Part shown: positions 1-6,012 of the stretch, in pieces
How positions within the stretch are numbered: position 1 is the first letter of the stretch
Layout: the number at the start of each line of letters is the position of its first letter
Source: JANWHF01 sp036276235
GTDB lineage: Bacteria > Planctomycetota > Phycisphaerae > Tepidisphaerales > Tepidisphaeraceae
Direction of reading: 5' to 3'
Assembly (NCBI GenBank): GCA_036276235.1
Contig: DATBDZ010000434.1
Coordinates: 1 to 7,958, forward strand
Length of the DNA: 7,958 nucleotides
The notes under the pieces: generated by a model
The model's database searches: none
Told to the model about the DNA's origin: nothing
What the model saw: only the letters and a program-made list of their open reading frames with translations
Program-made: the position numbers and the translations under genes

Positions 1-125
1 AGAATGCGCCTTCGTCACGCTTGACGGGATTCCCCAACCTCTACCCAATGAACGATCATCCGATGATCATCGAGGTTTCTCGAAAGCGCTGGTTTGATTG
101 AAAACCGCGAGAGCTGATTGCACGT
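1..125. other. left-edge sequence without a confident gene
   Basis: No gene can be supported here. On the plus strand a reading frame enters from the left edge and runs to a TGA at 95-97 (31 codons, ending GFSKALV). It could be the tail of a gene outside the window, but nothing in it is recognisable. A perfect 15-nt palindrome, GATCATC-C-GATGATC, lies at 54-68 inside that frame. The stretch is immediately downstream of the methyltransferase on the minus strand and shows no obvious hairpin plus T-run terminator. Confidence 0.3.
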
Positions 126-950
126 TCAAACCGTAACGGTAACGCATAGGAAAGTCGCAGGAATTGATGTCGCATCCTTGCTCTGGCTCTGATTCTGCCG
201 ATTAAAAAGTTCTTCCAACTCTTTCTGCAATTCACCTGCGCGGCCGTTCTTTTGCGCTGCGTCGAAGGCGTTCATCGTTGGCCCGTAGTATTTTCGAAAT
301 TCTTCCAGAAGTGCCGCGGGCGGGTGGGGATAGTTGAACACAAACGTATCGCGCACGAATGAGATCTTCGCCGGCGCGATCCCGGCCGCGGCAAACCGCT
401 CAATCACATTCGCTTCGACTCCCCATGTCATTGGGCTGACAAACCCTTCCGGCGGCGGCGGTGTGTACGCAGAACTGATCTTCAAAATCTGCGCAACCAG
501 CGTCGGATCATTGGGAATCCAGTTGCCCATGACGATGCGGCCACCCGGCCGTGTCACGCGCAGCATCTCTTTGGCCACGTCAAAGGGCTTGGGCGCGAAC
601 ATCGCGCCGAAGATGCTCACCACAAGATCAAACGTCTTATCCGCCAGCGGCTGCAGGTTGGTCGCATCGCCTTCCTGAAAGCGGCAATTGCTCAGGCCAA
701 GCTCCTTGGCCCGCTTGTTCCCCGCCGCCACCAGATTGCTGGCGATATCAACGCCCAGCACGTCAGCCCCGAGTTTGGCGGCAGGGATTGCCGTCGTGCC
801 GTCGCCGCAGCCAAGGTCCAAAACTTTGAGGCCCTTGGAGACACCGATGCGCGCGACGAGCGCGTCGCCGCTTTCGCGCATGCTCTGCGCAATACGTGTG
901 AAGTCGCCCTTTTCCCAGAGTGCCTTGTTTGGATTCGTTGATGCGTTCAT
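126..950 (-). CDS. class I SAM-dependent methyltransferase
   Basis: Probable small-molecule methyltransferase of the UbiE/COG2226-like group, 274 residues, soluble, using S-adenosylmethionine; the acceptor cannot be told from the sequence. The Rossmann fold is clear: motif I VLDLGCGDG at about residues 43-51, the acidic end of strand 2 in GVDIA near 66-70, GDA at 94-96 (motif II region), FDLVVSIFGAMF at 107-118, and RVTRPGGRIVMGNW at 131-144. The C-terminal half, with PPPPEGFVSP and a FRKYYGPTMNAF segment, is probably the substrate-binding cap. The frame is open to an ATG at 1013, but I chose the internal ATG at 950: the alignable protein begins there (MNAST...ALWEKGDFTRIA) and the 21 extra residues look like translated spacer. 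No strong Shine-Dalgarno is seen at either start. It is transcribed away from the mddA-like gene. The fold is sure, the substrate unknown. Confidence 0.9.
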   Translation of the reverse strand: MNASTNPNKALWEKGDFTRIAQSMRESGDALVARIGVSKGLKVLDLGCGDGTTAIPAAKLGADVLGVDIASNLVAAGNKRAKELGLSNCRFQEGDATNLQPLADKTFDLVVSIFGAMFAPKPFDVAKEMLRVTRPGGRIVMGNWIPNDPTLVAQILKISSAYTPPPPEGFVSPMTWGVEANVIERFAAAGIAPAKISFVRDTFVFNYPHPPAALLEEFRKYYGPTMNAFDAAQKNGRAGELQKELEELFNRQNQSQSKDATSIPATFLCVTVTV

Positions 951-1086
951 AGGCGGTGATAGTAGCCTGAGACCGGCCGCCAAGCGCCAGCTCAGAGGTG
1001 TACTTCTAGTCAACCCCCGGTGTACGACAAGTCAACTGTTCCGGTCTTTGATCCCGCCTACTGTTCACCCACGCAACTGATCCACC

Positions 1087-1160
1087 GCCTGTCCTGAGCG
1101 AAGTCGAAGGGCCTGTCCTGAGCGCGGAGTCGAAGGGCTTGTCCTGAGCGAAGTCGAAGG
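1087..1160. repeat. three tandem copies of a 24-bp interspersed repeat
   Basis: Three head-to-tail units lie at 1087-1110, 1111-1136 and 1137-1160, each built on GTCCTGAGCGAAGTCGAAGG. Units 1 and 3 differ at one base near the start (GCCT versus GCTT). Unit 2 has a 2-nt insertion (AGCGCGGAGTC). Read on the minus strand they encode FDFAQDK / FDSALRTG / STSLRTG-like peptides, a pattern I recognise from many environmental bacterial genomes, where the same sequence occurs as short interspersed intergenic repeats. The array lies between the divergent methyltransferase and mddA-like genes, 52 nt before the latter's start, so it may sit in its 5' leader or promoter. Any function is unknown. Confidence 0.85.
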
Positions 1161-1212
1161 GCCGCGCGGCAAGATGATTTGCGATCACTCAAGAACCCAA
1201 GGAGCACTGATC

Positions 1213-2013
1213 ATGAAACGCATCGCATTCTTCGTCTATGGCGTACTGGGCCACCTTTTGTTTCTGGCGACGTACGCCTGGATGGCCGGGTTTGTCGGCT
1301 CACTGCTCGTCCCGCGCTCGATCGATGCGCCCATTTCCGATCCAATGTGGCGGGCGATCGCCATCGACCTTGGCCTGATCCTGTTGTTCGGTTTGCAGCA
1401 CTCGATCATGGCGCGGCCATCGTTCAAGCAGGTCTGGACCCGCATCGTGCCGCAGCCGATCGAGCGCGCCACGTATGTCTATGCCTCGTGCGTCGTGACG
1501 ATGCTTCTGATGTGGCAATGGCGCGCCGTCGGCCCGCTCGTTTGGAACGTGCAATTCCCGGCGGGGCGATTGCTGCTGAACGGACTCTTTGTCGTCGGAT
1601 GGATCATGGTGCCGGCGGTGAGCCTGCTGATCAATCACTTCGATCTGTTCGGCACGCGCCAGGTGTGGCTCTATCTGCGCCGCCGCGATTATACGTCGCT
1701 GCCGTTTCGCACGCCCGGCCTCTACGCGCGCATTCGCCATCCCCTGTACGTCGGCTGGATGATTGCCTTCTGGGCAACGCCGACCATGACGCTCGGCCAT
1801 CTCGTATTCGCCGCCGGCATGACGGCATACATCTTCGTGGCGATCTTCTTCGAAGAGCGCAATCTAATCTCCCATTTCGGCCGCCAGTACGAGGAATATC
1901 GAAAACGAGTGCCAGCGTTCGTGCCGCGGCTCCGCGCCGCTCAAAGCGATCCATTCCAACAAGCGTCAGATGGGCGCGCCGAGCAAATCGCAATTGCGAT
2001 GGAAAGAGCGTGA
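1213..2013 (+). CDS. mddA: methanethiol S-methyltransferase-like membrane protein (MddA/NnrU family)
   Basis: Integral membrane methyltransferase, 266 residues, resembling MddA, which methylates methanethiol with SAM to give dimethyl sulfide. I see about five or six hydrophobic helices: residues 5-30, 48-64, 88-106, 120-142 and 172-212 (the last probably two). Family hallmarks are QHS at 62-64, NHFDLFGTRQVWL at 141-153, TPGLYARIRHPLYVGW at 167-182, FWATPTMTLGHL at 186-197, and EERNL...FGRQYEEYRKRVP at 214-233. The RHPLYVGW...EER pattern is the SAM-binding signature shared with isoprenylcysteine carboxyl methyltransferase-like proteins. The start is ATG 1213, which has a strong AAGGAG (1199-1204) 8 nt upstream. 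An upstream in-frame ATG at 1174 lacks one and sits next to the repeat array. The tail after residue 240 is hydrophilic. The membrane methyltransferase family is nearly certain; the exact substrate is inferred from similarity to MddA. Confidence 0.8.
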   Translation: MKRIAFFVYGVLGHLLFLATYAWMAGFVGSLLVPRSIDAPISDPMWRAIAIDLGLILLFGLQHSIMARPSFKQVWTRIVPQPIERATYVYASCVVTMLLMWQWRAVGPLVWNVQFPAGRLLLNGLFVVGWIMVPAVSLLINHFDLFGTRQVWLYLRRRDYTSLPFRTPGLYARIRHPLYVGWMIAFWATPTMTLGHLVFAAGMTAYIFVAIFFEERNLISHFGRQYEEYRKRVPAFVPRLRAAQSDPFQQASDGRAEQIAIAMERA

Positions 2014-2043
2014 GCGTCCTTCGCGTCTCACTGCAGAAGAGAT

Positions 2044-2096
2044 AAAAGGGGAAGCACATGTTTTAAAAAACATGTGCGTCTTCGCGTCCCTTTTTT
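2044..2096 (+). terminator. hairpin with T-run after the mddA-like gene
   Basis: The 24-nt segment 2054-2077 is an inverted repeat: GCACATGTTTT, two A residues, then AAAACATGTGC, giving an 11-bp stem (in practice 8-9 bp with a larger loop). Outer AAAAGGG (2044-2050) can pair with CCCTTTT (2088-2094) across a bulge, and six T residues follow (2091-2096). It starts 30 nt after the mddA-like stop and lies between convergent genes. A rho-independent terminator, possibly working both ways, is the best reading, although the stem is AT-rich and the T-run lies 13 nt from the core hairpin. Confidence 0.55.
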
Positions 2097-2140
2097 CTTC
2101 GTTACCTTTTTCTTCGTTCATGGGATGCGCCGCAGTCGTT

Positions 2141-2704
2141 TCACGCGGTCCCCTTTCGGTTAGCCTGCGGCTCCGCGCCGCATTCGGGGCATTTGCCCGG
2201 CGTCGCTCGGAGGTCGTACCCGCACTTAACGCAAAGGCCGGCCAAAATGCGGCGACGTCGCCGGAAGCGAATCGCGGCTCGCATCGACCACCATGACGGA
2301 AGGATCGCCGTTACCAGCGCCACCGCCCAAAGTGGAAACCAGAGGATCAAGAGCGGCCGATCGCCCGCTAACCAATTCCCCCTCGGCCTGCCAATCGTCC
2401 TTCCCTGGAAGAATGCAAATCCGCCGCGGCCTGGCGCCGGCAAGCCCCAGTTCCTGATCGGTTTTTGCGTCTCTTTGGAGGTTCGCGTAATCCACCCCGG
2501 TTTTGCGCCCCTCCCTGTGTCAAACGCTAATGATAAATTGACCAACCCGCCGCGAACTTCAATATTCATCCGGTGAGCGGCACCAGTCCACTGAGCGGCA
2601 AAATCCTTGCCCCAAACTACGACGCCCGTCACGCATGCAGCGACGAACAGCATCGCGGACAATGCCGCCAGCCAGCCGTAAATGATCCGACCAATACGCT
2701 TCAT
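2141..2704 (-). CDS. planctomycete-type two-helix membrane protein with C-terminal zinc ribbon
   Basis: Unnamed membrane protein, 187 residues. Helix 1 spans about residues 8-32, followed by a hydrophilic, probably extracytoplasmic segment (33-115). Helix 2 is at about 117-137 and leads into a very basic stretch (RFRRRRR, 147-152). A zinc ribbon follows, with Cys158, Cys161, Cys172 and Cys175 in the motif CGYDLRATPGKCPECG. This ribbon is very widespread in planctomycetes, especially Phycisphaerae, usually at the C-terminus of small membrane proteins of unknown function. By the positive-inside rule the ribbon should face the cytoplasm. The start at ATG 2704 fits the first helix (MKRIGRIIYGWLAALS), but no clear Shine-Dalgarno precedes it. 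It lies 60 nt downstream of the OmpH-like gene on the same strand and could be co-transcribed with it. Function is not known. Confidence 0.8.
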   Translation of the reverse strand: MKRIGRIIYGWLAALSAMLFVAACVTGVVVWGKDFAAQWTGAAHRMNIEVRGGLVNLSLAFDTGRGAKPGWITRTSKETQKPIRNWGLPAPGRGGFAFFQGRTIGRPRGNWLAGDRPLLILWFPLWAVALVTAILPSWWSMRAAIRFRRRRRILAGLCVKCGYDLRATPGKCPECGAEPQANRKGTA

Positions 2705-2764
2705 TGATGAACGTTATAGTCAACGCGGGGATGTTAATGTATTCGGTCGCGGAGCATCGCTCTC

Positions 2765-3355
2765 TTACCGCTGCGGATTCTTGGCGTAGTCGGCGTCCAG
2801 CATCGCGATCACCTTCTCACTGATGTCCGGGATATTTTTGGAGTACATAATGTTCCGAGCGCCTACCAGGTTCATCAGCTCCGGATAGGTAATGCCCTCG
2901 ACAGTTGCCGGAAATTCCTTAGGGCCGGCGGACAAAACCAGATCAATTTTCTCCTGCTCGGCGACACGGGCGACAGCATCTTCAATCTTTTTGTATGTCG
3001 CCAGGAGTTTCATCTTCTGCTGGCGCGACAGCTCATCGTTTTGCATCTCCTGCCAAGCCTTGTAATCGATGCCAGCCTTTGCGATCTCGCGGCTCCGCTC
3101 TATATAGGTCGGATGATCCGGCTTGACCTGGCGCAGCTGCTGTATCTTGAGCTGGATTGCCATCTGCCTGTCGTTAGCCTCCTTTTCGAGTTTTTGCTTG
3201 TCGTTGTCCATCTTTTGCTTGAAGTCAGACGACTCGCTGATCTGTGCATATATGCGGTACGGATTGGCAGTGGCTATCTTGAGGCTTTGTGCCTGGGCCG
3301 GCATTGCGGCGAACGCAATCGTCACGACAACACAGATGAGAGATGAGACGCGCAT
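2765..3355 (-). CDS. OmpH/Skp-family periplasmic chaperone
   Basis: Probable secreted chaperone of the OmpH/Skp family, 196 residues including the signal peptide. Skp binds unfolded outer-membrane proteins in the periplasm; planctomycetes carry several divergent relatives. A signal peptide is clear: MRVSS, a hydrophobic core (residues 6-18) and an AQA|QS cleavage site after residue 22. Then comes a beta strand with the family's opening (KIATANPYRIY, like the usual VVDVQRVF), a long charged coiled-coil region at about 42-130 forming the helical arm, and a closing strand KIDLVLSA (136-143). The extra C-terminal part (144-196) includes ITYPELMNLVGARNIMYSKN and is longer than in E. coli Skp. I chose ATG 3355 over the frame-opening ATG at 3427 because it starts the signal peptide and has AAAGGA (complement of 3363-3368) 7 nt upstream. 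Family assignment is good; its client proteins are unknown. Confidence 0.82.
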   Translation of the reverse strand: MRVSSLICVVVTIAFAAMPAQAQSLKIATANPYRIYAQISESSDFKQKMDNDKQKLEKEANDRQMAIQLKIQQLRQVKPDHPTYIERSREIAKAGIDYKAWQEMQNDELSRQQKMKLLATYKKIEDAVARVAEQEKIDLVLSAGPKEFPATVEGITYPELMNLVGARNIMYSKNIPDISEKVIAMLDADYAKNPQR

Positions 3356-3391
3356 AATAGGATCCTTTCGGTGAAAAGAGGGCAGTCCGTC

Positions 3392-3421
3392 CATATATGA
3401 AGCAAGCAGTAGTGTTTTCAG
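3392..3421 (-). promoter_or_regulatory. possible promoter of the OmpH-like gene
   Basis: On the minus strand CTGAAA (complement of 3416-3421) is separated by 18 nt from TATATG (complement of 3392-3397), resembling -35 and -10 boxes. The -10 lies about 37 nt upstream of the start codon at 3355. The match is only partial, and the -35 abuts the Sel1-like remnant, so this is a weak call. Confidence 0.3.
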
Positions 3422-3427
3422 GCCCAC

Positions 3428-3495
3428 TCAGGAAATTATTCGCCGGGTTGTGTATTAACCATTCCATTGCAGCTCCATTGCCGGCGTCAGCCGCT
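3428..3495 (-). pseudogene. Sel1-repeat remnant, copy A (S element, left of the blaI/M56 operon)
   Basis: On the minus strand this encodes KKAADAGNGAAMEWLIHNPANNF, a typical piece of a Sel1-like (TPR-type) repeat, preceded upstream by RQARYWI, also Sel1-like (to about 3520). No start, full repeat or other Sel1 unit surrounds it, and its open frame runs on into the OmpH-like gene, so it is a fragment and not a gene. By hand alignment it matches 5944-6012 at roughly 80% (12 mismatches and a 1-nt gap over 69 positions). The gap changes the reading frame: copy B ends at a stop in NPGE*, whereas copy A lacks one C and reads through. If that C is restored, copy A would also stop at GAATAA, so both derive from the same protein end. 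Confidence 0.6.
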
Positions 3496-3522
3496 TTCTT
3501 GATCCAGTATCGTGCCTGGCGG

Positions 3523-3571
3523 GAGAATGGTACGAGGATTATCCCCTTTTTTGGCCTCCCTTTTTTGGCCT
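3523..3571. repeat. P element, left copy, with a 14-bp tandem duplication
   Basis: 3523-3558 is a 36-nt element beginning GAGAATGG, with the near-palindrome core GGATTATCCCC, then a T-run and GGCCTC. It recurs at 5911-5945 in the same orientation with only a few changes (TACGAGG versus AACGGGG, and six T versus TTCTT). Here alone the last part is duplicated: CCCTTTTTTGGCCT at 3544-3557 is repeated exactly at 3558-3571. This looks like a short REP-type intergenic element. It lies between the Sel1 remnant and the end of the M56 peptidase gene. The remaining 3572-3721 contains no convincing gene. Confidence 0.65.
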
Positions 3572-3721
3572 CTCCCACTTTATGTCCGCAAGCTGCTGGC
3601 TGAGGATGCCTCATTTGAGGGGTTCTTCAAGCTGCGCGGCGAAGGAGGCTAACTCATGGTGCCTGGCGCCTTACGCGGTGGCTGAATCGGACCTGGGCAT
3701 TTCTGATGACGCGCGGGCCGA

Positions 3722-5323
3722 TCATCGTCGATCTGGAGGCGCGGAAGCGTTGATCTTGGCCGTCTCCACGCGAATCGTGTCTCGTGCGCGAATAACGATG
3801 TTGAATCGCTTCTCCGCGCTCGCCAAGTCCGCGCCGGAAATCTCAATCACGCGCGGCGTGCCGCCGTCCGCGATCTGGCGGATGACCTTAATCCTTTGTG
3901 GGATTTCACGGATGCCGGCAAATATCAGCGCATCGCGAAGAAGAAACGCAACTTCGGCTGGAAGCGCATAGTTTTGCGACCTATCACCCGCCTCGACCGT
4001 GAACCGCCGACCGTAGGCTTCCAATTCGACCACTTCGACATGCAGGGCATTCGAGCCAGCAGCCTGGCGCTGGCTCAGATATGGCAGAGCAAGGTTGCCC
4101 GATTCAGTCACATGCAGGTACGCCAGGTTCATGGTGAGAGTGGCGGGACCTGCGGAATCCTCGAACCGAACCCACAGGACGTCGTTGGGGTAAATGCGGT
4201 AAGCACCATTGGGACGCAGATCATCAGGCTCGACCCCAGTCGCATTCTGTGTCACATTCTGTGTCGTCGCTTGGGTGGCGGCTGGCCGCGATACCGGACC
4301 ATCCTGTGCTCGGGATTTCGCACTCAAGGCACCCAATGAGATGATGATTGCTGCCAGAATCAAAACCGATCCGCCTCGCGGCACTTCGATCTCCGCCGTT
4401 GGCTGCCCAAGAATCCGGCGAATGCGACGGAGCAGCAGGCCGTCGCTGGCGGCCAGGGCAAGCGGCATCGGTGAGCCGCGCATCTCTTCAAGCCGCGCCA
4501 ATGCGCGGGCATATTCCAAGCGGTCGCCGCAAGCCGCCAGCGCTACATCGTCGCAGCAATCTTCGCGCTGCTGGCGAACCTGCGATGAGATCCACCAGAC
4601 CGCCGGGTGAAAGAACAAAAGAGCTTCGACCAGCACCTGCACGAGATTGACCAGATAATCCAGCCGCTGGATGTGCGCCAACTCATGCGCAAGGATCGCC
4701 TCGATTTGCTGGATCGACAGTCCGCTGACGATGCTCGTCGGTAAAAGGATCACAGGCTTGATCCACCCCACAACAGCCGGCACGCGCACGCGCGACGATT
4801 CGAGCAAACGGACCGCCTGCGAGATTTTCAATCGAAGGGCCAGCCGGTCCGCTAGCGCACTGAGCTCCCCCGCCGCTGGCGTTGCACGCTTGAGAATGCG
4901 ACGCAGCACGACCCCGCCGCCAATCCTCCAAATGCACATGCAGGCAGCGCCGGCCATCCAAAGGCATACCGGCAGCGCGAGCCACGGCCTAACCTGCACA
5001 GCGCTCGCGGCAGTCGTCGTCTCCACTGCGGGCGCCTCAGCGATGCTATCTCGCGACGGGCTAACCCGGATCGCGGTGGATACTCGCGCCATAACGGGTG
5101 GCCATCGATTCTGGAGCAAGAAGGTGAGCAACGGTGCGCAGGCCAGCAACGCCATCGCACAACACGACGCGCGATAGCGAACGATTGATGGTGCGTTGCG
5201 TAAGGAAGCGAGCGCCGCCCAAAGGGCGATCGCGATGATGCCTCCTTGCCAGATGAAATGAAGCATCACTCGATCGATCCGCACGACCAACGAATCTCCG
5301 GCCAGCGATAGCAGTGCGTTCAT
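3722..5323 (-). CDS. BlaR1-like M56 metallopeptidase with a polysaccharide-export/SLBB-like C-terminal domain
   Basis: Membrane zinc protease of family M56, 533 residues, the probable signal-activated partner of the adjacent BlaI-like repressor. The N-terminal part has hydrophobic helices at about residues 24-41, 55-70 and 114-134. The peptidase region carries the zinc motif HELAH (213-217) with catalytic Glu214, and a third ligand in E-D-C-C-D (Glu254 to Asp258, the family's ExxCD). LLPTSIV and IEAILAHELAHIQRLD are characteristic. A further helix lies at 319-336, then a Thr/Gln-rich linker (345-365). The last part (about 373-520) opens with YRIYPNDVLWV and closes with FNIVIRARDTIRV, like the start and end of polysaccharide-export (Wza-type) SLBB proteins; I see no penicillin-sensor motifs. 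ATG 5323 has GGAGG 6 nt upstream and overlaps the repressor's stop as ATGA, implying coupled translation. The M56 call is firm; the C-terminal match is inferred from short motifs. Confidence 0.9.
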   Translation of the reverse strand: MNALLSLAGDSLVVRIDRVMLHFIWQGGIIAIALWAALASLRNAPSIVRYRASCCAMALLACAPLLTFLLQNRWPPVMARVSTAIRVSPSRDSIAEAPAVETTTAASAVQVRPWLALPVCLWMAGAACMCIWRIGGGVVLRRILKRATPAAGELSALADRLALRLKISQAVRLLESSRVRVPAVVGWIKPVILLPTSIVSGLSIQQIEAILAHELAHIQRLDYLVNLVQVLVEALLFFHPAVWWISSQVRQQREDCCDDVALAACGDRLEYARALARLEEMRGSPMPLALAASDGLLLRRIRRILGQPTAEIEVPRGGSVLILAAIIISLGALSAKSRAQDGPVSRPAATQATTQNVTQNATGVEPDDLRPNGAYRIYPNDVLWVRFEDSAGPATLTMNLAYLHVTESGNLALPYLSQRQAAGSNALHVEVVELEAYGRRFTVEAGDRSQNYALPAEVAFLLRDALIFAGIREIPQRIKVIRQIADGGTPRVIEISGADLASAEKRFNIVIRARDTIRVETAKINASAPPDRR

Positions 5324-5748
5324 ATCTTGCCTCCATGCGAAGGGTCTGATTGCGATTTAGAGTGCTCATTGCGCGCGTACTCTTCGATCAGCGCGCGGAT
5401 CTGAGCCAGTTCCTGCGCGTCCGCCCTTTTGGCCGCCAGCGCCTGGACAACCAGCGCCGCGGCCGACCCTCCGAAGACGCGGTCGAGCAGGTCGGCGACG
5501 AGGTTTTTCTGCGTCTGCTCCCGAGGCAGCCGCGCACGATAAACGTGGGTGCGGCGTTTGCGATCGCGCATAACCAGGCGCTTGGCCGCCATGATCTGCA
5601 TCAGCTTCAGAATGGTCGTATAGCCGACCGCACGGTCATGCGCCAGCGCCTCATACACATCGCGGACGGTGCTCGGACCGCGCTCCCAAAGCACCCGGAG
5701 AATCGCGATCTCTGCATCGGTCGGCCTGTTTGCGGGAGGACGTGCCAT
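5320..5748 (-). CDS. BlaI/MecI/CopY-family transcriptional repressor
   Basis: Winged-helix repressor of 142 residues, the usual length for BlaI/MecI. The DNA-binding domain spans about residues 9-72: PTDAEIAILRVLWERGPSTVRDVYEAL forms the first helices, VGYTTILKLMQIM (41-53) the recognition helix, and VMRDRKRRTHVYRA (59-72) the wing. Residues 75-125 form the helical dimerisation domain. In the classical system the dimer blocks the operon promoter until the M56 partner triggers its cleavage; here the pair is encoded in the same order and overlaps by 4 nt. The start at ATG 5748 gives the canonical N-terminus, with GGAAG about 8 nt upstream. A C-terminal charged tail (NEHSKSQSDPSHGGKI) goes beyond the family core. 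A double palindrome in its promoter (5788-5823) suggests autoregulation. Many such pairs in planctomycetes are unlinked to beta-lactams, so I give no resistance role. Confidence 0.93.
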   Translation of the reverse strand: MARPPANRPTDAEIAILRVLWERGPSTVRDVYEALAHDRAVGYTTILKLMQIMAAKRLVMRDRKRRTHVYRARLPREQTQKNLVADLLDRVFGGSAAALVVQALAAKRADAQELAQIRALIEEYARNEHSKSQSDPSHGGKI

Positions 5749-5780
5749 AAGTCAGCTTCCAGTTCGGTTGATATCGGAGG

Positions 5781-5823
5781 TTGATATACGATTTAATTCG
5801 TAATTTCAACGAAACAATTCGTA
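5781..5823 (-). promoter_or_regulatory. promoter with two-copy operator of the BlaI/M56 operon
   Basis: On the minus strand, TTGAAA (complement of 5804-5809) and TATCAA (complement of 5781-5786) are spaced exactly 17 nt apart, a good sigma70-like promoter about 35 nt before the repressor start. Two copies of an imperfect palindrome, ACGA-nnn-AATTCGTA on the plus strand, sit at 5788-5802 and 5809-5823. They are 21 bp apart, two helical turns, so dimers would bind the same face. The first copy fills the -35/-10 spacer; the second begins at the edge of the -35 box and extends upstream. Binding by the adjacent BlaI-like protein is inferred. Confidence 0.65.
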
Positions 5824-5910
5824 TTTCTCTTTTTGCCGACCGTCTCGCCGGGGCCGGCAACAGCGGCGGCGCGGGTCAAAACCGTAATATCAACGCAATG
5901 ATTGATGGAC

Positions 5911-5945
5911 GAGAATGGAACGGGGATTATCCCCTTCTTGGCCTC
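5911..5945. repeat. P element, right copy
   Basis: A 35-nt element, GAGAATGG, then AACGGGGATTATCCCC (core palindrome GGGGAT-T-ATCCCC at 5922-5934), then TTCTTGGCCTC. It is a direct repeat of 3523-3558. Here it lies immediately left of the Sel1-like remnant, whereas the left copy lies to the right of its remnant, so the two P elements face the operon from both sides. Confidence 0.65.
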
Positions 5946-6012
5946 AGGAAACTATTCGCCCGGATTGCGGATTAACCATTCCACTGCATCCCGATCCCCA
6001 GCGTCGGCCGCT
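5944..6012 (-). pseudogene. Sel1-repeat remnant, copy B (S element, right of the operon)
   Basis: On the minus strand this reads APAADAGDRDAVEWLIRNPGE and then a TAG stop at 5952-5954, the likely original C-terminus of a Sel1-repeat protein. It is the direct-repeat partner of 3428-3495. Upstream on the minus strand the frame stays open but no further Sel1 repeat is visible, so only the protein end survives. It cannot be an intact gene. Confidence 0.55.

Noticed and set aside
54..68. 15-nt palindrome GATCATC-C-GATGATC as an operator
   Set aside because: It is a single occurrence inside a frame entering from the left edge, with no promoter or start codon beside it to regulate.
1006..1188. minus-strand reading frame with FDFAQDK-like peptide
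   Set aside because: It is only the translation of the three tandem DNA repeats, with no ribosome binding site or recognisable fold.
3225..3614. 129-codon minus-strand frame containing a Sel1-like segment, considered as a gene
   Set aside because: It overlaps the signal-peptide region of the OmpH-like gene in another frame, and only about 40 residues look like Sel1, so I call the matching part a remnant.
3722..5748. beta-lactam resistance operon
   Set aside because: There is no beta-lactamase or PBP2a-like gene nearby, and the M56 protein lacks a visible penicillin-sensor domain.
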